In this document: in pieces, positions 1-10,901 of the stretch
Layout of the letters: each line of letters starts with the position of its first letter
Numbering within the stretch: position 1 is the stretch's first letter
Source: Photobacterium aphoticum
GTDB taxonomy: Bacteria; Pseudomonadota; Gammaproteobacteria; Enterobacterales; Vibrionaceae
NCBI RefSeq assembly: GCF_001029435.1
Contig: NZ_LDOV01000034.1
Coordinates: forward strand, 1 to 55,447
Direction of reading: 5' to 3'
DNA length: 55,447 nt
The notes under the pieces: model-generated
The model's database searches: none
Told to the model about the DNA's origin: nothing
The model's input: the letters and a program-made list of their open reading frames with translations, nothing else
Position numbers and translations under genes: made by a program

Positions 1-34
1 GGTACGAGGAGCGAGTAAGGGCAAAGAGCCCAGG

Positions 35-130
35 CTATGGACCTGTGGACCTATGGACCTATGGACCTATGGACCTATGGACCTATGGACCTATGGACCT
101 ATGGACCTATGGACCTATGGACCTATGGAC
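35..130. repeat. 8-bp tandem repeat, 12 copies
   Basis: Twelve head-to-tail copies of CTATGGAC fill this stretch without a gap. Eleven are perfect and the second (43-50) reads CTGTGGAC. Because 8 is not a multiple of 3, an open frame through it gives an artificial 8-residue peptide repeat, which I do not regard as a protein. No gene is visible from 1 to 449. The repeat lies beyond the terminator of the sec operon. Copy number is likely to vary between strains, by analogy with other short tandem repeats. Confidence 0.95.
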
Positions 131-220
131 AGGATTTCAGATCGAACAATGAATACAAGCAATTTCGTTTTTGCTCTTACCATTGGATCTTAATGGCCTC
201 TCTTAACACGTATTTTATTT

Positions 221-393
221 TCTGCTTTCCGTTCTTACTCAAATCTCGTCCCTCGGCGCGCAGCATGACTCGCCCCTGCTCTATCCCCATAGAACCTCAG
301 GACCATAGTGCCGCTTTTGTCTTTGCTTTTCCGCTCTTACTCGGATCTCATCCCTCGACGCGCAGCATGACTCGTCCCTGCTCTATCCCCATA
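221..393. repeat. diverged direct duplication of about 70 bp
   Basis: Two copies, about 221-291 and 323-393, share most of their bases, including an unbroken CGCGCAGCATGACTCG core and a common CCCTGCTCTATCCCCATA end. They differ by scattered substitutions and one small indel. Neither copy contains a convincing gene. Reverse-complemented, the sequence is purine-rich and similar in style to the degenerate intergenic repeats I recall from Vibrionaceae. A related pyrimidine-rich tandem repeat lies at 15891-15934. Confidence 0.75.
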
Positions 394-398
394 TACAA

Positions 399-422
399 AA
401 ACGGAGCCCTGAGGCTCCGTTT
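399..422 (-). terminator. intrinsic terminator of the sec operon
   Basis: A perfect 10-bp stem (AAACGGAGCC / GGCTCCGTTT) encloses a CTGA loop. Read on the minus strand, the stem is followed by a T-rich run (TTTTTGTAT). It lies 28 bp past the secF stop, so it most likely ends the yajC-secD-secF transcript. Confidence 0.9.
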
Positions 423-449
423 GATTTTGCGTTAGGTCAACACAGTGCC

Positions 450-1397
450 TTATGGCATCGCGTCGAACTCTTCGCCTTCTTTTTCTACCGGCGTTGGCAT
501 CAAGTGTTCACGCTTGATACCCAGCTTCAGCGCTAGCGCAGATGCCACGTAGATAGACGAGTACGTACCCACGGTAATACCGATCAGCAAGGCTGTCGCG
601 AAACCGTGGATCATGCTGCCGCCTTTCAGGAACAGTGCGATAACCACGAACAAGGTCGTTGCTGAGGTGATCAGCGTACGGCTCAGCGTTTGCGTGATAG
701 AGCTGTTCAACACTTCCGTAGCATCTTCACGGCGCATGCGCAGGAAGTTTTCACGGATACGGTCGAACACCACGATGGTATCGTTGAGCGAGTAACCGAC
801 AACGGTCAGCAATGCCGCCACGATAGTCAGGTCGATCTCAATCTGTGTGAACGAGAAGATACCGATCGTGATGATCACGTCGTGTGCCAGTGCCAATACC
901 GCACCTGCCGCCAGACGCCATTCAAAACGAATAGAGACATACAGCAAAATACACAGCAGTGAGACAAGAATCGCTAGACCACCGGCTTCTGCCAGCTCGT
1001 CACCCACGTTCGGGCCAACGAATTCGATACGACGCATTTCAACGGTTTGGCCTGTGCCTTCTTTCAATGCCGCGATGATCTGGTTACCCAAATCTTCACT
1101 TTTCACATTTTCACGAGGCTGCAGACGGACCATTACGTCACGGGCTGTACCGAAGTTCTGTACAATCGCATCACCAAAACCGGCGGCTTCTAAAGACTCA
1201 CGGATTTTCGGCAGATCAGCGGGCTCTTCAAAGCCTACTTCAATCAACGTACCGCCCGTAAAGTCGAGGCCCCAGTTCAGCTTCTGTGTGGTCACAGTAC
1301 CGATCGCCAGGATGATCATAATGGCAGAAAGGACGAATGCCCCTTTCGACCAGCGCATAAAATCGACCGTTTTATCCGCTTTCATTAATTCAAACAT
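450..1397 (-). CDS. secF: protein translocase subunit SecF
   Basis: SecF is an inner-membrane RND-type protein that works with SecD and YajC to help SecYEG-exported proteins leave the translocon, using the proton gradient. The 315-residue length matches the family. Near the N-terminus is a hydrophobic segment followed by the SecF signature LNWGLDFTGGTLIEV. The C-terminal half has a five-helix bundle with the conserved VVGYSLNDTIVVFDRIREN motif. The ATG start has AAGGAG 8 bases upstream. It follows secD by 12 bases, so the two are co-transcribed. Confidence 0.98.
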   Translation of the reverse strand: MFELMKADKTVDFMRWSKGAFVLSAIMIILAIGTVTTQKLNWGLDFTGGTLIEVGFEEPADLPKIRESLEAAGFGDAIVQNFGTARDVMVRLQPRENVKSEDLGNQIIAALKEGTGQTVEMRRIEFVGPNVGDELAEAGGLAILVSLLCILLYVSIRFEWRLAAGAVLALAHDVIITIGIFSFTQIEIDLTIVAALLTVVGYSLNDTIVVFDRIRENFLRMRREDATEVLNSSITQTLSRTLITSATTLFVVIALFLKGGSMIHGFATALLIGITVGTYSSIYVASALALKLGIKREHLMPTPVEKEGEEFDAMP

Positions 1398-1409
1398 GTC
1401 AGCGTCTCC

Positions 1410-3254
1410 TTAGATCGATAGCTTGTCAACGCGCTTACCGCCGTACACTAGGTTAACCAGCGCACGAGTACCGATAATGGCAGTGAACATCGAAGTGATA
1501 ATACCGATAGACAATGTCACGGCGAAGCCTTTCACCGCACCTGTACCCACGGCAAACAGAATGATTGCGGTGATCAGAGTGGTGATGTTCGCATCGGCAA
1601 TAGTACTGAAGGCGTTCGCGTAACCTTGCTGGATCGCATGCTGTGGGCTGCGACCTTCACGCAATTCTTCACGAATACGCTCGAAAATCAGTACGTTTGC
1701 ATCGACTGCCATACCCACGGTCAATACGATACCGGCAATACCCGGTAGCGTCATGGTCGCGCCAGGGATCATCGACATCACACCAATGATTAACACCAGG
1801 TTCATCATCAGTGCCACGTTGGCAAACAGACCAAATCGACGGTAGTAGAACAGGGTAAACAACATAACGGCTAACATGCCCCACATCATTGCCTGTAGAC
1901 CCATGTCGATGTTCTGCTGACCCATAGATGGACCGATGGTACGCTCTTCTACAATAGAGATAGGCGCAATCAGTGCACCGGCACGCAGTAGCAATGCCAG
2001 GTTGTGCGCTTCTGCTTGTGAATCAATACCGGTAATACGGAAGTTACGACCCAGCGCCGTTTGAATGGTCGCCTGGTTGATCACTTCTTCGTGTTTTTCC
2101 AGAATCACTTTACCGCTTTCTTCACGCTTACCGCTGTCTTTATATTCGGTAAAGACTGTCGCCATCAGCTTACCCACGTTGTTACGTGAGAAGGCTGTCA
2201 TCTTGCTACCACCTTCGCTGTCTAGCGAGATGTTAACCTGTGGACGACCGTATTCATCAGCACTTGAGCTTGCATCAGTGATATGAGAACCCGCTAGGAT
2301 CACACGTTTTTTCAGTACCACAGGTACCTCATCACGGGTGTATTTCACTTCGCTGCCAGCCGGTACACGACCTGCTGCGGCGGCGCCTAGGTCGGCATTG
2401 CTGTCGACTTCACGGAATTCCAGTGTCGCTGTTGCACCCAAGATTTCTTTCGCACGCGCGGTATCCTGAACACCTGGTAGTTCCACCACGATGCGGTTTG
2501 CACCCTGACGCTGTACCAGTGGCTCAGCCACACCTAATTCATTCACACGATTACGTAAAATGGTGATGTTCTGATCCACAGCGTAGTTGCGGATCTCTTG
2601 CAAACGGGCATCGGTGAATGTCGCAGAAAGCACATTGTTGCGCTTCTCGACGAAAATCATGTCTGGATGAAGTTTTTCCAGCGCTTTTTCTGCTTCGTTA
2701 AGCTGCTCAGCATCGCGCAGACGCACTTCAACGGCATCTTTGGTTTTGCTGATCGCACCGTAACGAATTTTGGCTTCACGGAGTTCAGTACGGAAAGTTT
2801 CTTCCTGCTGACTCAGTAGTTTTTCCATCGCAGCATCCATGTCCACTTCCATCAGGAAGTGCACCCCACCACGAAGGTCAAGACCCAGTTTCATTGGAGA
2901 TGCGCCAATTGACTGCAGCCATTTCGGCGTAGACGGCGCCAAGTTCAGAGCAACAACGAATTTATCGCCCAGCTCTTCATTAAGAATATCGCGGGCACTG
3001 ATCTGGGTATCAGTGTCGTTGAATCGGACCAGTACAGTACCGTTTTCGAAAGCGACAGATTTGTAGGAAATGTTGTTTTGTTTTAAATCTTCGGTGACGG
3101 CATCCAACGTCGACATATCTGCCGAGGCGCCACGCGCCCCGGAGATTTGTATCGCTGGATCTTCACCGTAAACATTGGGAAGTGCATAAAGCAAACCGAT
3201 GATCAGTGTGAACACCACCATCAGATTCTTCCACAAGGGATAACGGTTTAGCAC
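1410..3254 (-). CDS. secD: protein translocase subunit SecD
   Basis: SecD is the large partner of SecF in the inner membrane and aids the late steps of protein export. The 614 residues match the family length. The first helix (about residues 8-28) is followed by a large periplasmic region with the [16 protein letters not shown] motif. The C-terminal six-helix RND domain carries [19 protein letters not shown]. Translation starts at GTG with AAGGA 8 bases upstream. The gene lies between yajC and secF in the usual yajC-secD-secF order. Confidence 0.98.
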   Translation of the reverse strand: MLNRYPLWKNLMVVFTLIIGLLYALPNVYGEDPAIQISGARGASADMSTLDAVTEDLKQNNISYKSVAFENGTVLVRFNDTDTQISARDILNEELGDKFVVALNLAPSTPKWLQSIGASPMKLGLDLRGGVHFLMEVDMDAAMEKLLSQQEETFRTELREAKIRYGAISKTKDAVEVRLRDAEQLNEAEKALEKLHPDMIFVEKRNNVLSATFTDARLQEIRNYAVDQNITILRNRVNELGVAEPLVQRQGANRIVVELPGVQDTARAKEILGATATLEFREVDSNADLGAAAAGRVPAGSEVKYTRDEVPVVLKKRVILAGSHITDASSSADEYGRPQVNISLDSEGGSKMTAFSRNNVGKLMATVFTEYKDSGKREESGKVILEKHEEVINQATIQTALGRNFRITGIDSQAEAHNLALLLRAGALIAPISIVEERTIGPSMGQQNIDMGLQAMMWGMLAVMLFTLFYYRRFGLFANVALMMNLVLIIGVMSMIPGATMTLPGIAGIVLTVGMAVDANVLIFERIREELREGRSPQHAIQQGYANAFSTIADANITTLITAIILFAVGTGAVKGFAVTLSIGIITSMFTAIIGTRALVNLVYGGKRVDKLSI

Positions 3255-3279
3255 TGCTGTGATCCTTCAAAGCAAATTG

Positions 3280-3612
3280 TTACAGAGACTTCATTGTGCC
3301 TTTTGGCAAAACGGCAGAAACGAAGTCTTTCTTGATAGTAACTTCAGTTGTGTCATTTAACGCGATAACAATGTAGTCATTTTCTTCTGAAACTTTCGTG
3401 ATTTTACCCACTAGACCGCCATTAGTTAGCACTTCGTCCCCTTTGCCCATAGAAGACATCAGGTTCTTGTGATCTTTAACGCGTTTCGCTTGTGGACGGT
3501 AAATCATGAAATAGAAAATGACCGCGAATAGGCCTAGCATGATGAAAAGCTGCATGCCGCCGCCTTGTGGTGCACCTTCTGCTGCTGCGTGTGCTTGAGA
3601 AATCAGACTCAT
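3280..3612 (-). CDS. yajC: preprotein translocase accessory protein YajC
   Basis: YajC is a small single-span inner-membrane protein that copurifies with SecDF. The 110-residue protein has a hydrophobic segment at about residues 20-38 (MQLFIMLGLFAVIFYFMIYR) and the typical following sequence RPQAKRVKDHKNLMSSMGKGDEVLTNGG (shortened reading: RPQAKR then GDEVLTNGG). A GAGGA ribosome site is 9 bases before the ATG. It sits 16 bases after tgt and 25 before secD, so read-through from tgt is likely. Confidence 0.95.
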   Translation of the reverse strand: MSLISQAHAAAEGAPQGGGMQLFIMLGLFAVIFYFMIYRPQAKRVKDHKNLMSSMGKGDEVLTNGGLVGKITKVSEENDYIVIALNDTTEVTIKKDFVSAVLPKGTMKSL

Positions 3613-3628
3613 TTACTAACGTCCTCGA

Positions 3629-4986
<1,358 letters not shown>

Positions 4987-5014
4987 AAGGCTGCATTTTA
5001 GCAAATGCAGCCTT
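4987..5014 (-). terminator. intrinsic terminator after queA
   Basis: A perfect 12-bp stem (AAGGCTGCATTT / AAATGCAGCCTT) surrounds a TAGC loop. On the minus strand it is followed by TGTGTTTTTT. It begins 34 bases past the queA stop, so queA seems to end here and tgt probably has its own promoter. Confidence 0.88.
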
Positions 5015-5047
5015 AAGTCTCACTGAATTTAATCCCGTAATTGGTGA

Positions 5048-6100
5048 TTAATTCGTCTGGCGAGTGATGAACATGGAATCACCGTAACTGAAGAAACGGT
5101 ATTGGTTTTCAACCGCTTGCAGGTACGCGTTCATGGTGTGGTCGTAACCGGCAAAAGCACTCACCAACATGATCAACGTCGATTCAGGTAGGTGGAAGTT
5201 GGTGATCAACACGTCCACCAGCTGGAACTGGTAGCCCGGGAAGATAAAGATCTCGGTATCACCAAAGAATGGCTTCAATTCTGTGCCCTTTTTCAGGGCA
5301 TCTTGCGCGGCACTTTCCAGTGAGCGTACAGACGTTGTACCCACTGCCACCACACGGCCCCCGTTGGCTTTGGTGGTGTTAATCGCTTCCACGACTTCTG
5401 CCGGTACTTCGACGTATTCCGCATGCATGTGGTGATCATGAATATTGTCCACACGCACTGGCTGGAAGGTACCCGCCCCCACGTGCAGGGTCACAAACGC
5501 AAAGTTCACGCCTTTTTCTTTCAGCGCTGCCATCAGGGCATCATCAAAGTGCAGACCTGCCGTTGGCGCCGCAACCGCACCCGGCTTGGCGTTGTACACG
5601 GTTTGGTAGCGCTCTTTATCTGCGTCTTCATCAGGACGGTCGATGTAAGGTGGCAACGGCATGTGGCCCACATCTTCCAGAATTTCCAGCACGGTTTTGT
5701 CGCTGTTAAAGCGGATTTCAAACAGCGCATCATGACGGGCAACCATTTCCGCCTGATATTCACCTTGCTCACCCAACAACAATTCATTGCCCGGCTTCGG
5801 TGCTTTTGACGCACGTACGTGGGCTAGGATTGTTTTGTCATCCACCATGCGCTCAACCAGCACTTCAATTTTACCGCCTGAGGCTTTTTGGCCGAACAGA
5901 CGCGCAGGGATCACGCGGGTATTGTTGAATACCAACAGATCGCCGGCCTGGACAAGATCCAGGACATCTTTGAAGCTTTTATGCGCTAACTCACCAGTAT
6001 TACCGGTCAGTTGCAGCAAGCGGCTCGCAGTACGCTCAGGTTGTGGATAACGAGCAATCAGCTCATCAGGAAGGTCAAAATGAAAATCAGAAACTTGCAT
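5048..6100 (-). CDS. queA: S-adenosylmethionine:tRNA ribosyltransferase-isomerase (QueA)
   Basis: QueA moves the ribosyl part of S-adenosylmethionine onto preQ1 at tRNA position 34 to give epoxyqueuosine. The 350 residues match the family. The N-terminus [20 protein letters not shown] is characteristic, as are the segments [13 protein letters not shown] and [15 protein letters not shown] and the C-terminal [16 protein letters not shown]. The gene lies directly upstream of tgt in the same direction, the common queA-tgt arrangement, although a strong hairpin separates them here. Confidence 0.98.
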   Translation of the reverse strand: MQVSDFHFDLPDELIARYPQPERTASRLLQLTGNTGELAHKSFKDVLDLVQAGDLLVFNNTRVIPARLFGQKASGGKIEVLVERMVDDKTILAHVRASKAPKPGNELLLGEQGEYQAEMVARHDALFEIRFNSDKTVLEILEDVGHMPLPPYIDRPDEDADKERYQTVYNAKPGAVAAPTAGLHFDDALMAALKEKGVNFAFVTLHVGAGTFQPVRVDNIHDHHMHAEYVEVPAEVVEAINTTKANGGRVVAVGTTSVRSLESAAQDALKKGTELKPFFGDTEIFIFPGYQFQLVDVLITNFHLPESTLIMLVSAFAGYDHTMNAYLQAVENQYRFFSYGDSMFITRQTN

Positions 6101-6198
6101 CGTTAGGGCCCTAAATTACAGCAAGCAGGTAGTATAGGCTGCCACACTGCAAGATCAAGCAAAGATCACCTGACCGGGCCCGATGCAAGAATCTGCGA

Positions 6199-7269
6199 TT
6201 AACGACGGCGACGTAAGTGCGCCAATCCACTCAAAAACAGTAATGATAGCCAGCCCATCAGGCCGCCGCTGTCACCGTCACTCCAGCCATCAGGGAACAC
6301 AATGATGTCCTCCCCGGCACCGCTGTAATCAGACAAAAACGGATCCACGCTGAATGTCGAGGCTTGATCAGGCAGCGCCCCGACATTCGATTCAATCCAC
6401 TCCAGATAGGTCGCGGTTTCGGTGTACACCCCCGGTAAACGACCAGCACAGCCTTCACCAAAGCTGACTAACCCGACAAGACGCAAACCAAAATCACTGT
6501 CCGCAATGGCTTGTGGATCCTGCCACACCAGCGGGCCACCAGAATCACCAAAACAGCTGTCACGGGCTAAATCCGGCGCCACAGAACCGGCACAGACATA
6601 AATGGGGTAATCCAACACATTGATGTTAGCCCCCCACAATTGATCACAACGGGTATCCGGCACGCCAGATAGCAAGGTTTGCCGTAAGCGGGTTGACCCC
6701 GAACTGGTGGTACTCGGCTCAGTACTGCCCCACCCTGACACTAAGAGATTCGCCACACGTTCGGCATTATCGACCCAGCCATTGGCAAAATCATCATCCA
6801 CCCGCGCTTGGTCTGCATCGGTGGCGATAGCAATCGGCATGGCTTCTTCAGGCAGCGGATCGCGCAAGTGCAAAATCGCAATGTCATTGGCAAAGCGGGA
6901 GGAGTTATAGGAGGGATGCAAAATCACGCGGTTAACTGACACGGCAGTGCTGCGGCTGGCATTGAAGATACTGGTGATCCCGCCCCACACCATGACATCT
7001 TCCGGTAACACGGTTTGCGTGCCGTTTCGCATACAATGCGCCGCCGTGATCACCACATCCTGACGGACTACCACACCACCACAAATAAAGGTGCGCTCAT
7101 CACCATTGTCATCACGAAAGGTCATATTGATGTAGGCTTGCCACGGCAGCTCGCCCCCTTCCGATTCAATCCCCCCGATGATCCGAGGTTCTATCACCGG
7201 TTCTTCAGCACTGGCTGTGAACGGTAACCATGCAGACCAACAGAGCAAAATAAACAACAGCTTAGGCAT
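6199..7269 (-). CDS. secreted trypsin-like serine protease with GlyGly-CTERM tail
   Basis: This is an S1-family protease. The start at 7269 is preferred to an ATG 21 bases upstream because AGGA lies about 8 bases before it and the signal peptide (about residues 1-21, ending FTASA) then starts cleanly. Mature-type IIGG follows at residues 30-33. The catalytic triad is His78 (TAAHC), Asp129 (NDIAILHL) and Ser243 (GDSGGP). Asp237, six residues before the serine, predicts cleavage after Arg or Lys. The C-terminus has GG, a hydrophobic helix and RRRR, the GlyGly-CTERM sorting signal processed by rhombosortase, as in Vibrio cholerae VesB-like proteases. Confidence 0.9.
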   Translation of the reverse strand: MPKLLFILLCWSAWLPFTASAEEPVIEPRIIGGIESEGGELPWQAYINMTFRDDNGDERTFICGGVVVRQDVVITAAHCMRNGTQTVLPEDVMVWGGITSIFNASRSTAVSVNRVILHPSYNSSRFANDIAILHLRDPLPEEAMPIAIATDADQARVDDDFANGWVDNAERVANLLVSGWGSTEPSTTSSGSTRLRQTLLSGVPDTRCDQLWGANINVLDYPIYVCAGSVAPDLARDSCFGDSGGPLVWQDPQAIADSDFGLRLVGLVSFGEGCAGRLPGVYTETATYLEWIESNVGALPDQASTFSVDPFLSDYSGAGEDIIVFPDGWSDGDSGGLMGWLSLLFLSGLAHLRRRR

Positions 7270-7483
7270 ATCTTTATTCCTATATGGCATGTTATTTATT
7301 AAGTATATTGCAGATTCTTAAAGTTAACATTTGAGAAACAAGTGAGACACGACAAAATAACTTGTCGATTATTTGACTGGGGTCATAGGTTGTGGCGATA
7401 GGATTCGCTACATTCAAAAGGTAAGCAGCGCACGATTAGAAAGAATGATGAAGCCTGCAGGTGCGGGCAGTAAGGAGGCTGAT

Positions 7484-7939
7484 ATGTTTACCGTTGCTGA
7501 TATGATGACCCCTCACCCGTATACCCTGAGCGCATCCCACACCTTGGCTGATGCGAAATACCTGATGGATAAACACCATATCCATCACATTCCGATCACT
7601 GATAAAGACAATGCATTAGTTGGCCTGATCAGCCAGCGAGACATTCTGGCGGCGCAAGAATCCAGCCTAGAGCGCCTGTCCACCAGCCCTATGATCACCG
7701 CCCTTGATATCCCTTTAGGCAACACCATGCACCGTGATTTACGCAGTGTGAGTCCGCAGGCCGGTTTAAAAGACGCCGCCCTCTATATGCAAAAACACCG
7801 CATCGGTTGCTTACCTATTGTGAGCCACAATGAACTGGTGGGGATCATCACAGATACCGATTTCGTTTCTATCGCGATAAACTTATTGGAGATCCAAGAA
7901 GAGGTAGAGCCGGACGAATATGAGAGCGAAGAGTTTTAA
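7484..7939 (+). CDS. tandem CBS-domain protein
   Basis: This 151-residue protein is little more than two CBS domains, which bind adenine nucleotides and normally regulate a partner. The first covers about residues 1-60 (VADMMTPHPYTL ... HHIPITDKDNALVGLIS). The second covers about residues 72-135 (MHRDLRSVSP ... IGCLPIVSHNELVGIITDTDF). The ATG at 7484 has AAGGAGG 6 bases upstream, so I reject a longer frame from 7373. Its target is unknown. It is 42 bases upstream of the ACP phosphodiesterase gene and may share its transcript. Confidence 0.88.
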   Translation: MFTVADMMTPHPYTLSASHTLADAKYLMDKHHIHHIPITDKDNALVGLISQRDILAAQESSLERLSTSPMITALDIPLGNTMHRDLRSVSPQAGLKDAALYMQKHRIGCLPIVSHNELVGIITDTDFVSIAINLLEIQEEVEPDEYESEEF

Positions 7940-7981
7940 ACCAGATTGTACACATCCACCGGCAGCCAGAAAGTCACTCGC

Positions 7982-8590
7982 ATGAACTTTCTGGCTCACC
8001 TGCATGTGGCAAAGCACTGCAACAGCCACCTGATGGGCAATTTACTGGGGGATTTCGTGCGCGGCGATCCGTATCGTCAGTACAGTACCCCCGTCGCCAA
8101 TGGCATCGCCCTGCACCGCTTTGTCGACAGCTATATTGATGCGCTGCCTGCTGTTGTGGCGTGCCGAACCCATTTTACGCCAGACACACGCCGAGTCAGT
8201 GGGATCGCACTCGATATACTTTGGGATCACTTTCTGGCCAAGCATTGGGCGCAGTATGATCCGTCCCCGCTGCCGCGCTTCGTTAATGACGCCGAGCTCG
8301 CGTTTCACCGCTTTGATGAATCGCCCCCCGACACCTTTACCGCCATGATGACCCGCATGTGGCAGCAACAGTGGTTGTTGCAATACCAGCATGCCGACAC
8401 CATCACGCTGGCATTAACACGCATGGCACAACGGCGCCCACGTTTGCACCAACTGGCGGCATGTCCGGCGGTGATCCACCAGCACTATCACACCTTTGAG
8501 CAGGCCTTTCATCGCATTTACCCGCAAGTTCAGCACGCAGCGCTGCACTTCAGTCAGCAGCAACCCTCGGCCAATACAACGAAACCGTGA
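7982..8590 (+). CDS. acpH: acyl carrier protein phosphodiesterase (AcpH)
   Basis: AcpH removes the 4'-phosphopantetheine arm from acyl carrier protein, giving apo-ACP. The 202-residue protein begins MNFLAHLHVAKHCNSHLMGN, closely like the Escherichia coli enzyme, and keeps the conserved LLGDFVRGDP, DILWDHFLAKHW and RRPRLHQL segments with metal-binding His and Asp residues. An open frame continues 12 codons upstream to 7946, but the family start is at 7982. The ribosome site is weak. Confidence 0.9.
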   Translation: MNFLAHLHVAKHCNSHLMGNLLGDFVRGDPYRQYSTPVANGIALHRFVDSYIDALPAVVACRTHFTPDTRRVSGIALDILWDHFLAKHWAQYDPSPLPRFVNDAELAFHRFDESPPDTFTAMMTRMWQQQWLLQYQHADTITLALTRMAQRRPRLHQLAACPAVIHQHYHTFEQAFHRIYPQVQHAALHFSQQQPSANTTKP

Positions 8591-8625
8591 CTTTTTGGAA
8601 ACATCGCCTTTATAAATACATGCGT

Positions 8626-9096
8626 TTATAACGCGTTATTGTAGATAGTGAGGACTGGCGCCGTGCTTTCAGGCGGAGCAGCATCCACATTGAGGCGGCT
8701 GAAGTGAATTTCACAGCCAATCAAACGGGTGCTGGTCGACTGGTTGGGGAAGATTTGGAAATGAAACGGGGCTTGGCTGTCTAAGTGAGATTCAAGGAAA
8801 TAAATCGCCCGCTCGGTCTCGGTTTTGTAATTGAGCTTGGTCATCTTATGCCGCAGGGCATCCACCAGCGAGTCGGTCTGAATATCAAAACGAAAGGTAA
8901 TTTTTTCGCACACCAGCTCTTTATCTGCTTTTGGCGTGCGGTAATCGCTGATCGTCGGTGCTTTTGGCAATACCTGCAACGTCACCGTCCATGGGGAGGC
9001 ATTTTTCACTTTGGCCACTTTTGCCCGCCAGTGATGGGTCTCAGCCAGCGTCGGCAAGCTGATAAGCGCCAGCAATAAACAACTGATTTTTTGCAT
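8626..9096 (-). CDS. small exported protein of unknown function
   Basis: I do not recognise this 156-residue protein. It has a clear signal peptide, about residues 1-18 (MQKISCLLLALISLPTLA), so it is probably periplasmic or secreted. The mature part has two cysteines, Cys63 and Cys128, that could form a disulfide, and no membrane helix. It is convergent with acpH, with a 35-base gap. The signal peptide and a full-length frame support it as a real gene. Confidence 0.7.
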   Translation of the reverse strand: MQKISCLLLALISLPTLAETHHWRAKVAKVKNASPWTVTLQVLPKAPTISDYRTPKADKELVCEKITFRFDIQTDSLVDALRHKMTKLNYKTETERAIYFLESHLDSQAPFHFQIFPNQSTSTRLIGCEIHFSRLNVDAAPPESTAPVLTIYNNAL

Positions 9097-9353
9097 GCTT
9101 CACTGACCCCAATGCCCTATCCTGCGCAAGAATAAGCTGTCAGGCCACCTGCTGCTGTACAGGTATATCACCGAATAGACACCCACTCTTTACGATAACG
9201 CATTGAATTAAACCATATTATCGGCTGAGTTTGGCAAGTTCCTGACAAACTTGGTCAGTAACTGATGCATTAGCGAGACACTTCACACCCATATGCAATC
9301 AATGCTACTTTTTCTCACTCACCTTATTGATAACTCAGACAAATGAGCAAATA
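9097..9353. other. intergenic region with no visible gene
   Basis: The stretch between the exported protein and the aceA terminator contains no open frame with a ribosome site and no RNA gene that I recognise. The part next to 9096 should hold the promoter of the exported protein on the minus strand. The remainder is AT-rich and featureless. Confidence 0.5.
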
Positions 9354-9379
9354 AAAGGAGCGCACACCGGCGCTCCTTT
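9354..9379 (-). terminator. intrinsic terminator after aceA
   Basis: A 9-bp perfect stem (AAAGGAGCG / CGCTCCTTT) with an 8-base loop is followed on the minus strand by TTATTTGCTC. It starts 25 bases past the aceA stop and fits the end of the aceB-aceA transcript. Confidence 0.85.
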
Positions 9380-9403
9380 AGATTATCTAAATAAAGGGAT
9401 TGG

Positions 9404-10708
9404 CTAGAACTGATCTTCTTCGGTCGACCCGGTCAATGCGGTCACCGATGAATTCCCGCCCTGAATGGTGTTGGTCATCTTATCAAAGTAACCGGTTCCC
9501 ACTTCCTGCTGATGCGCCACAAAGGTGTAGCCTTTTTCTGCCGCTTCAAACTCAGGACGCTGCACTTTCTCTACATAGTGGCGCATGCCCTCACCTTGCG
9601 CATACGCATGCGCCAGTTCAAACATGTTGAACCACATGTTGTGGATCCCCGCCAGCGTAATGAACTGGTACTTATAGCCCATGTCCGACAGTTCTTGCTG
9701 GAACTTGGCAATGGTCTCGGCATCCAAATTCTTCTCCCAGTTGAATGATGGCGAGCAGTTGTACGCCAACAGCTGATCCGGGTATTGCGCATGAATCGCT
9801 TCGGCAAACTTACGGGCTTCTTCCAGACACGGTGTGGCCGTTTCACACCAAATCAGATCCGCATACGGCGCGTACGCCAAGCCACGGGCAATGGCCTGAT
9901 CAATCCCAGCACGCACACGGTAGAAACCTTCGGAAGTACGCTCACCGACAATGAAGTCTTTATCGTATGGGTCACAATCTGAAGTCAGCAGATCAGCCGC
10001 GTTGGCATCGGTACGGGCAATCACCAATGTGGTGGTTCCAGCTACGTCAGCCGCCAAGCGGGCTGCCACCAGCTTTTGTACGGCTTCTTGCGTTGGCACC
10101 AAGACCTTACCGCCCATGTGACCACATTTTTTCACCGAGGCCAGCTGATCTTCAAAGTGCACCCCTGCTGCACCGGCATCAATCATGTTGCGCATCAGTT
10201 CATAGGCATTTAACACCCCACCAAAGCCGGCTTCGGCATCCGCCACAATCGGCAGGAAGTAATCCGTCCCTTCTTCCGGTGAGCCGCCGTTGGCCCACTG
10301 GATCTGATCTGCCCGGCGGAACGAGTTATTAATACGGGTGACCACAGCAGGTACCGAGTCCACCGGATAGAGCGATTGGTCCGGGTACATGGTTGAGGCG
10401 GTATTGTTATCTGCCGCCACCTGCCAGCCTGACAAATAAATGGCTTCAATACCGGCTTTGGCTTGTTGCACCGCCTGACCACCCGTCAGGGCACCGAGGC
10501 AGTTCACATAGCCTTTTTTCGCGCCGCCATTGACCAGATCCCACAGCTTATCGGCACCACGCTGAGCGATGGTATTGGCAGGAGCAAACGAGCCGCGCAA
10601 GTTAATCACTTCCTCGGCAGTGTAAGTACGCTTAACGTGTTTCCAACGTGGGTTTTCAGCCCAGTCTTTTTCCAATGCTTCGATTTGTTGTTGGCGAGTC
10701 AATGTCAT
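9404..10708 (-). CDS. aceA: isocitrate lyase (AceA)
   Basis: AceA splits isocitrate into glyoxylate and succinate, the first step of the glyoxylate shunt used for growth on acetate or fatty acids. The 434 residues match the bacterial enzyme. The catalytic signature KKCGHMGGK puts the active-site cysteine at residue 195, the same number as in Escherichia coli. The substrate-loop sequences [10 protein letters not shown] and [10 protein letters not shown] are also present. It lies downstream of aceB in the same direction with about 190 bases between; no aceK follows. Confidence 0.98.
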   Translation of the reverse strand: MTLTRQQQIEALEKDWAENPRWKHVKRTYTAEEVINLRGSFAPANTIAQRGADKLWDLVNGGAKKGYVNCLGALTGGQAVQQAKAGIEAIYLSGWQVAADNNTASTMYPDQSLYPVDSVPAVVTRINNSFRRADQIQWANGGSPEEGTDYFLPIVADAEAGFGGVLNAYELMRNMIDAGAAGVHFEDQLASVKKCGHMGGKVLVPTQEAVQKLVAARLAADVAGTTTLVIARTDANAADLLTSDCDPYDKDFIVGERTSEGFYRVRAGIDQAIARGLAYAPYADLIWCETATPCLEEARKFAEAIHAQYPDQLLAYNCSPSFNWEKNLDAETIAKFQQELSDMGYKYQFITLAGIHNMWFNMFELAHAYAQGEGMRHYVEKVQRPEFEAAEKGYTFVAHQQEVGTGYFDKMTNTIQGGNSSVTALTGSTEEDQF

Positions 10709-10901
10709 CGTGATGTCCCTCGTGTCATTCGGCGATAAACCGATCCGTCTGTCATTATTGGATTAAACGCATTGCTTTCCTGCCCACTCAGCGCCACATG
10801 TGGTGTCGTCACCCGAACATGCAGCGGCGGCGGGCGGTGTACTTTTGCTTTTGTTGTTCTGTTCACGCGGCACTTTACAACCAGGCCGAGTGTCTGTGCT
10901 G

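Noticed and set aside
35..130. CRISPR array
   Set aside because: The repeats are 8 bp with no spacers and there are no cas genes in the window.
37..435. Open frame encoding an 8-residue repeat protein
   Set aside because: It is created by the 8-bp tandem repeat, has no ribosome site, and its C-terminal half comes from the degenerate duplication and the terminator of secF.
847..1413. Long open frame opposite secF
   Set aside because: It lies antisense to a clearly conserved gene and its translation has no recognisable domain or ribosome site.
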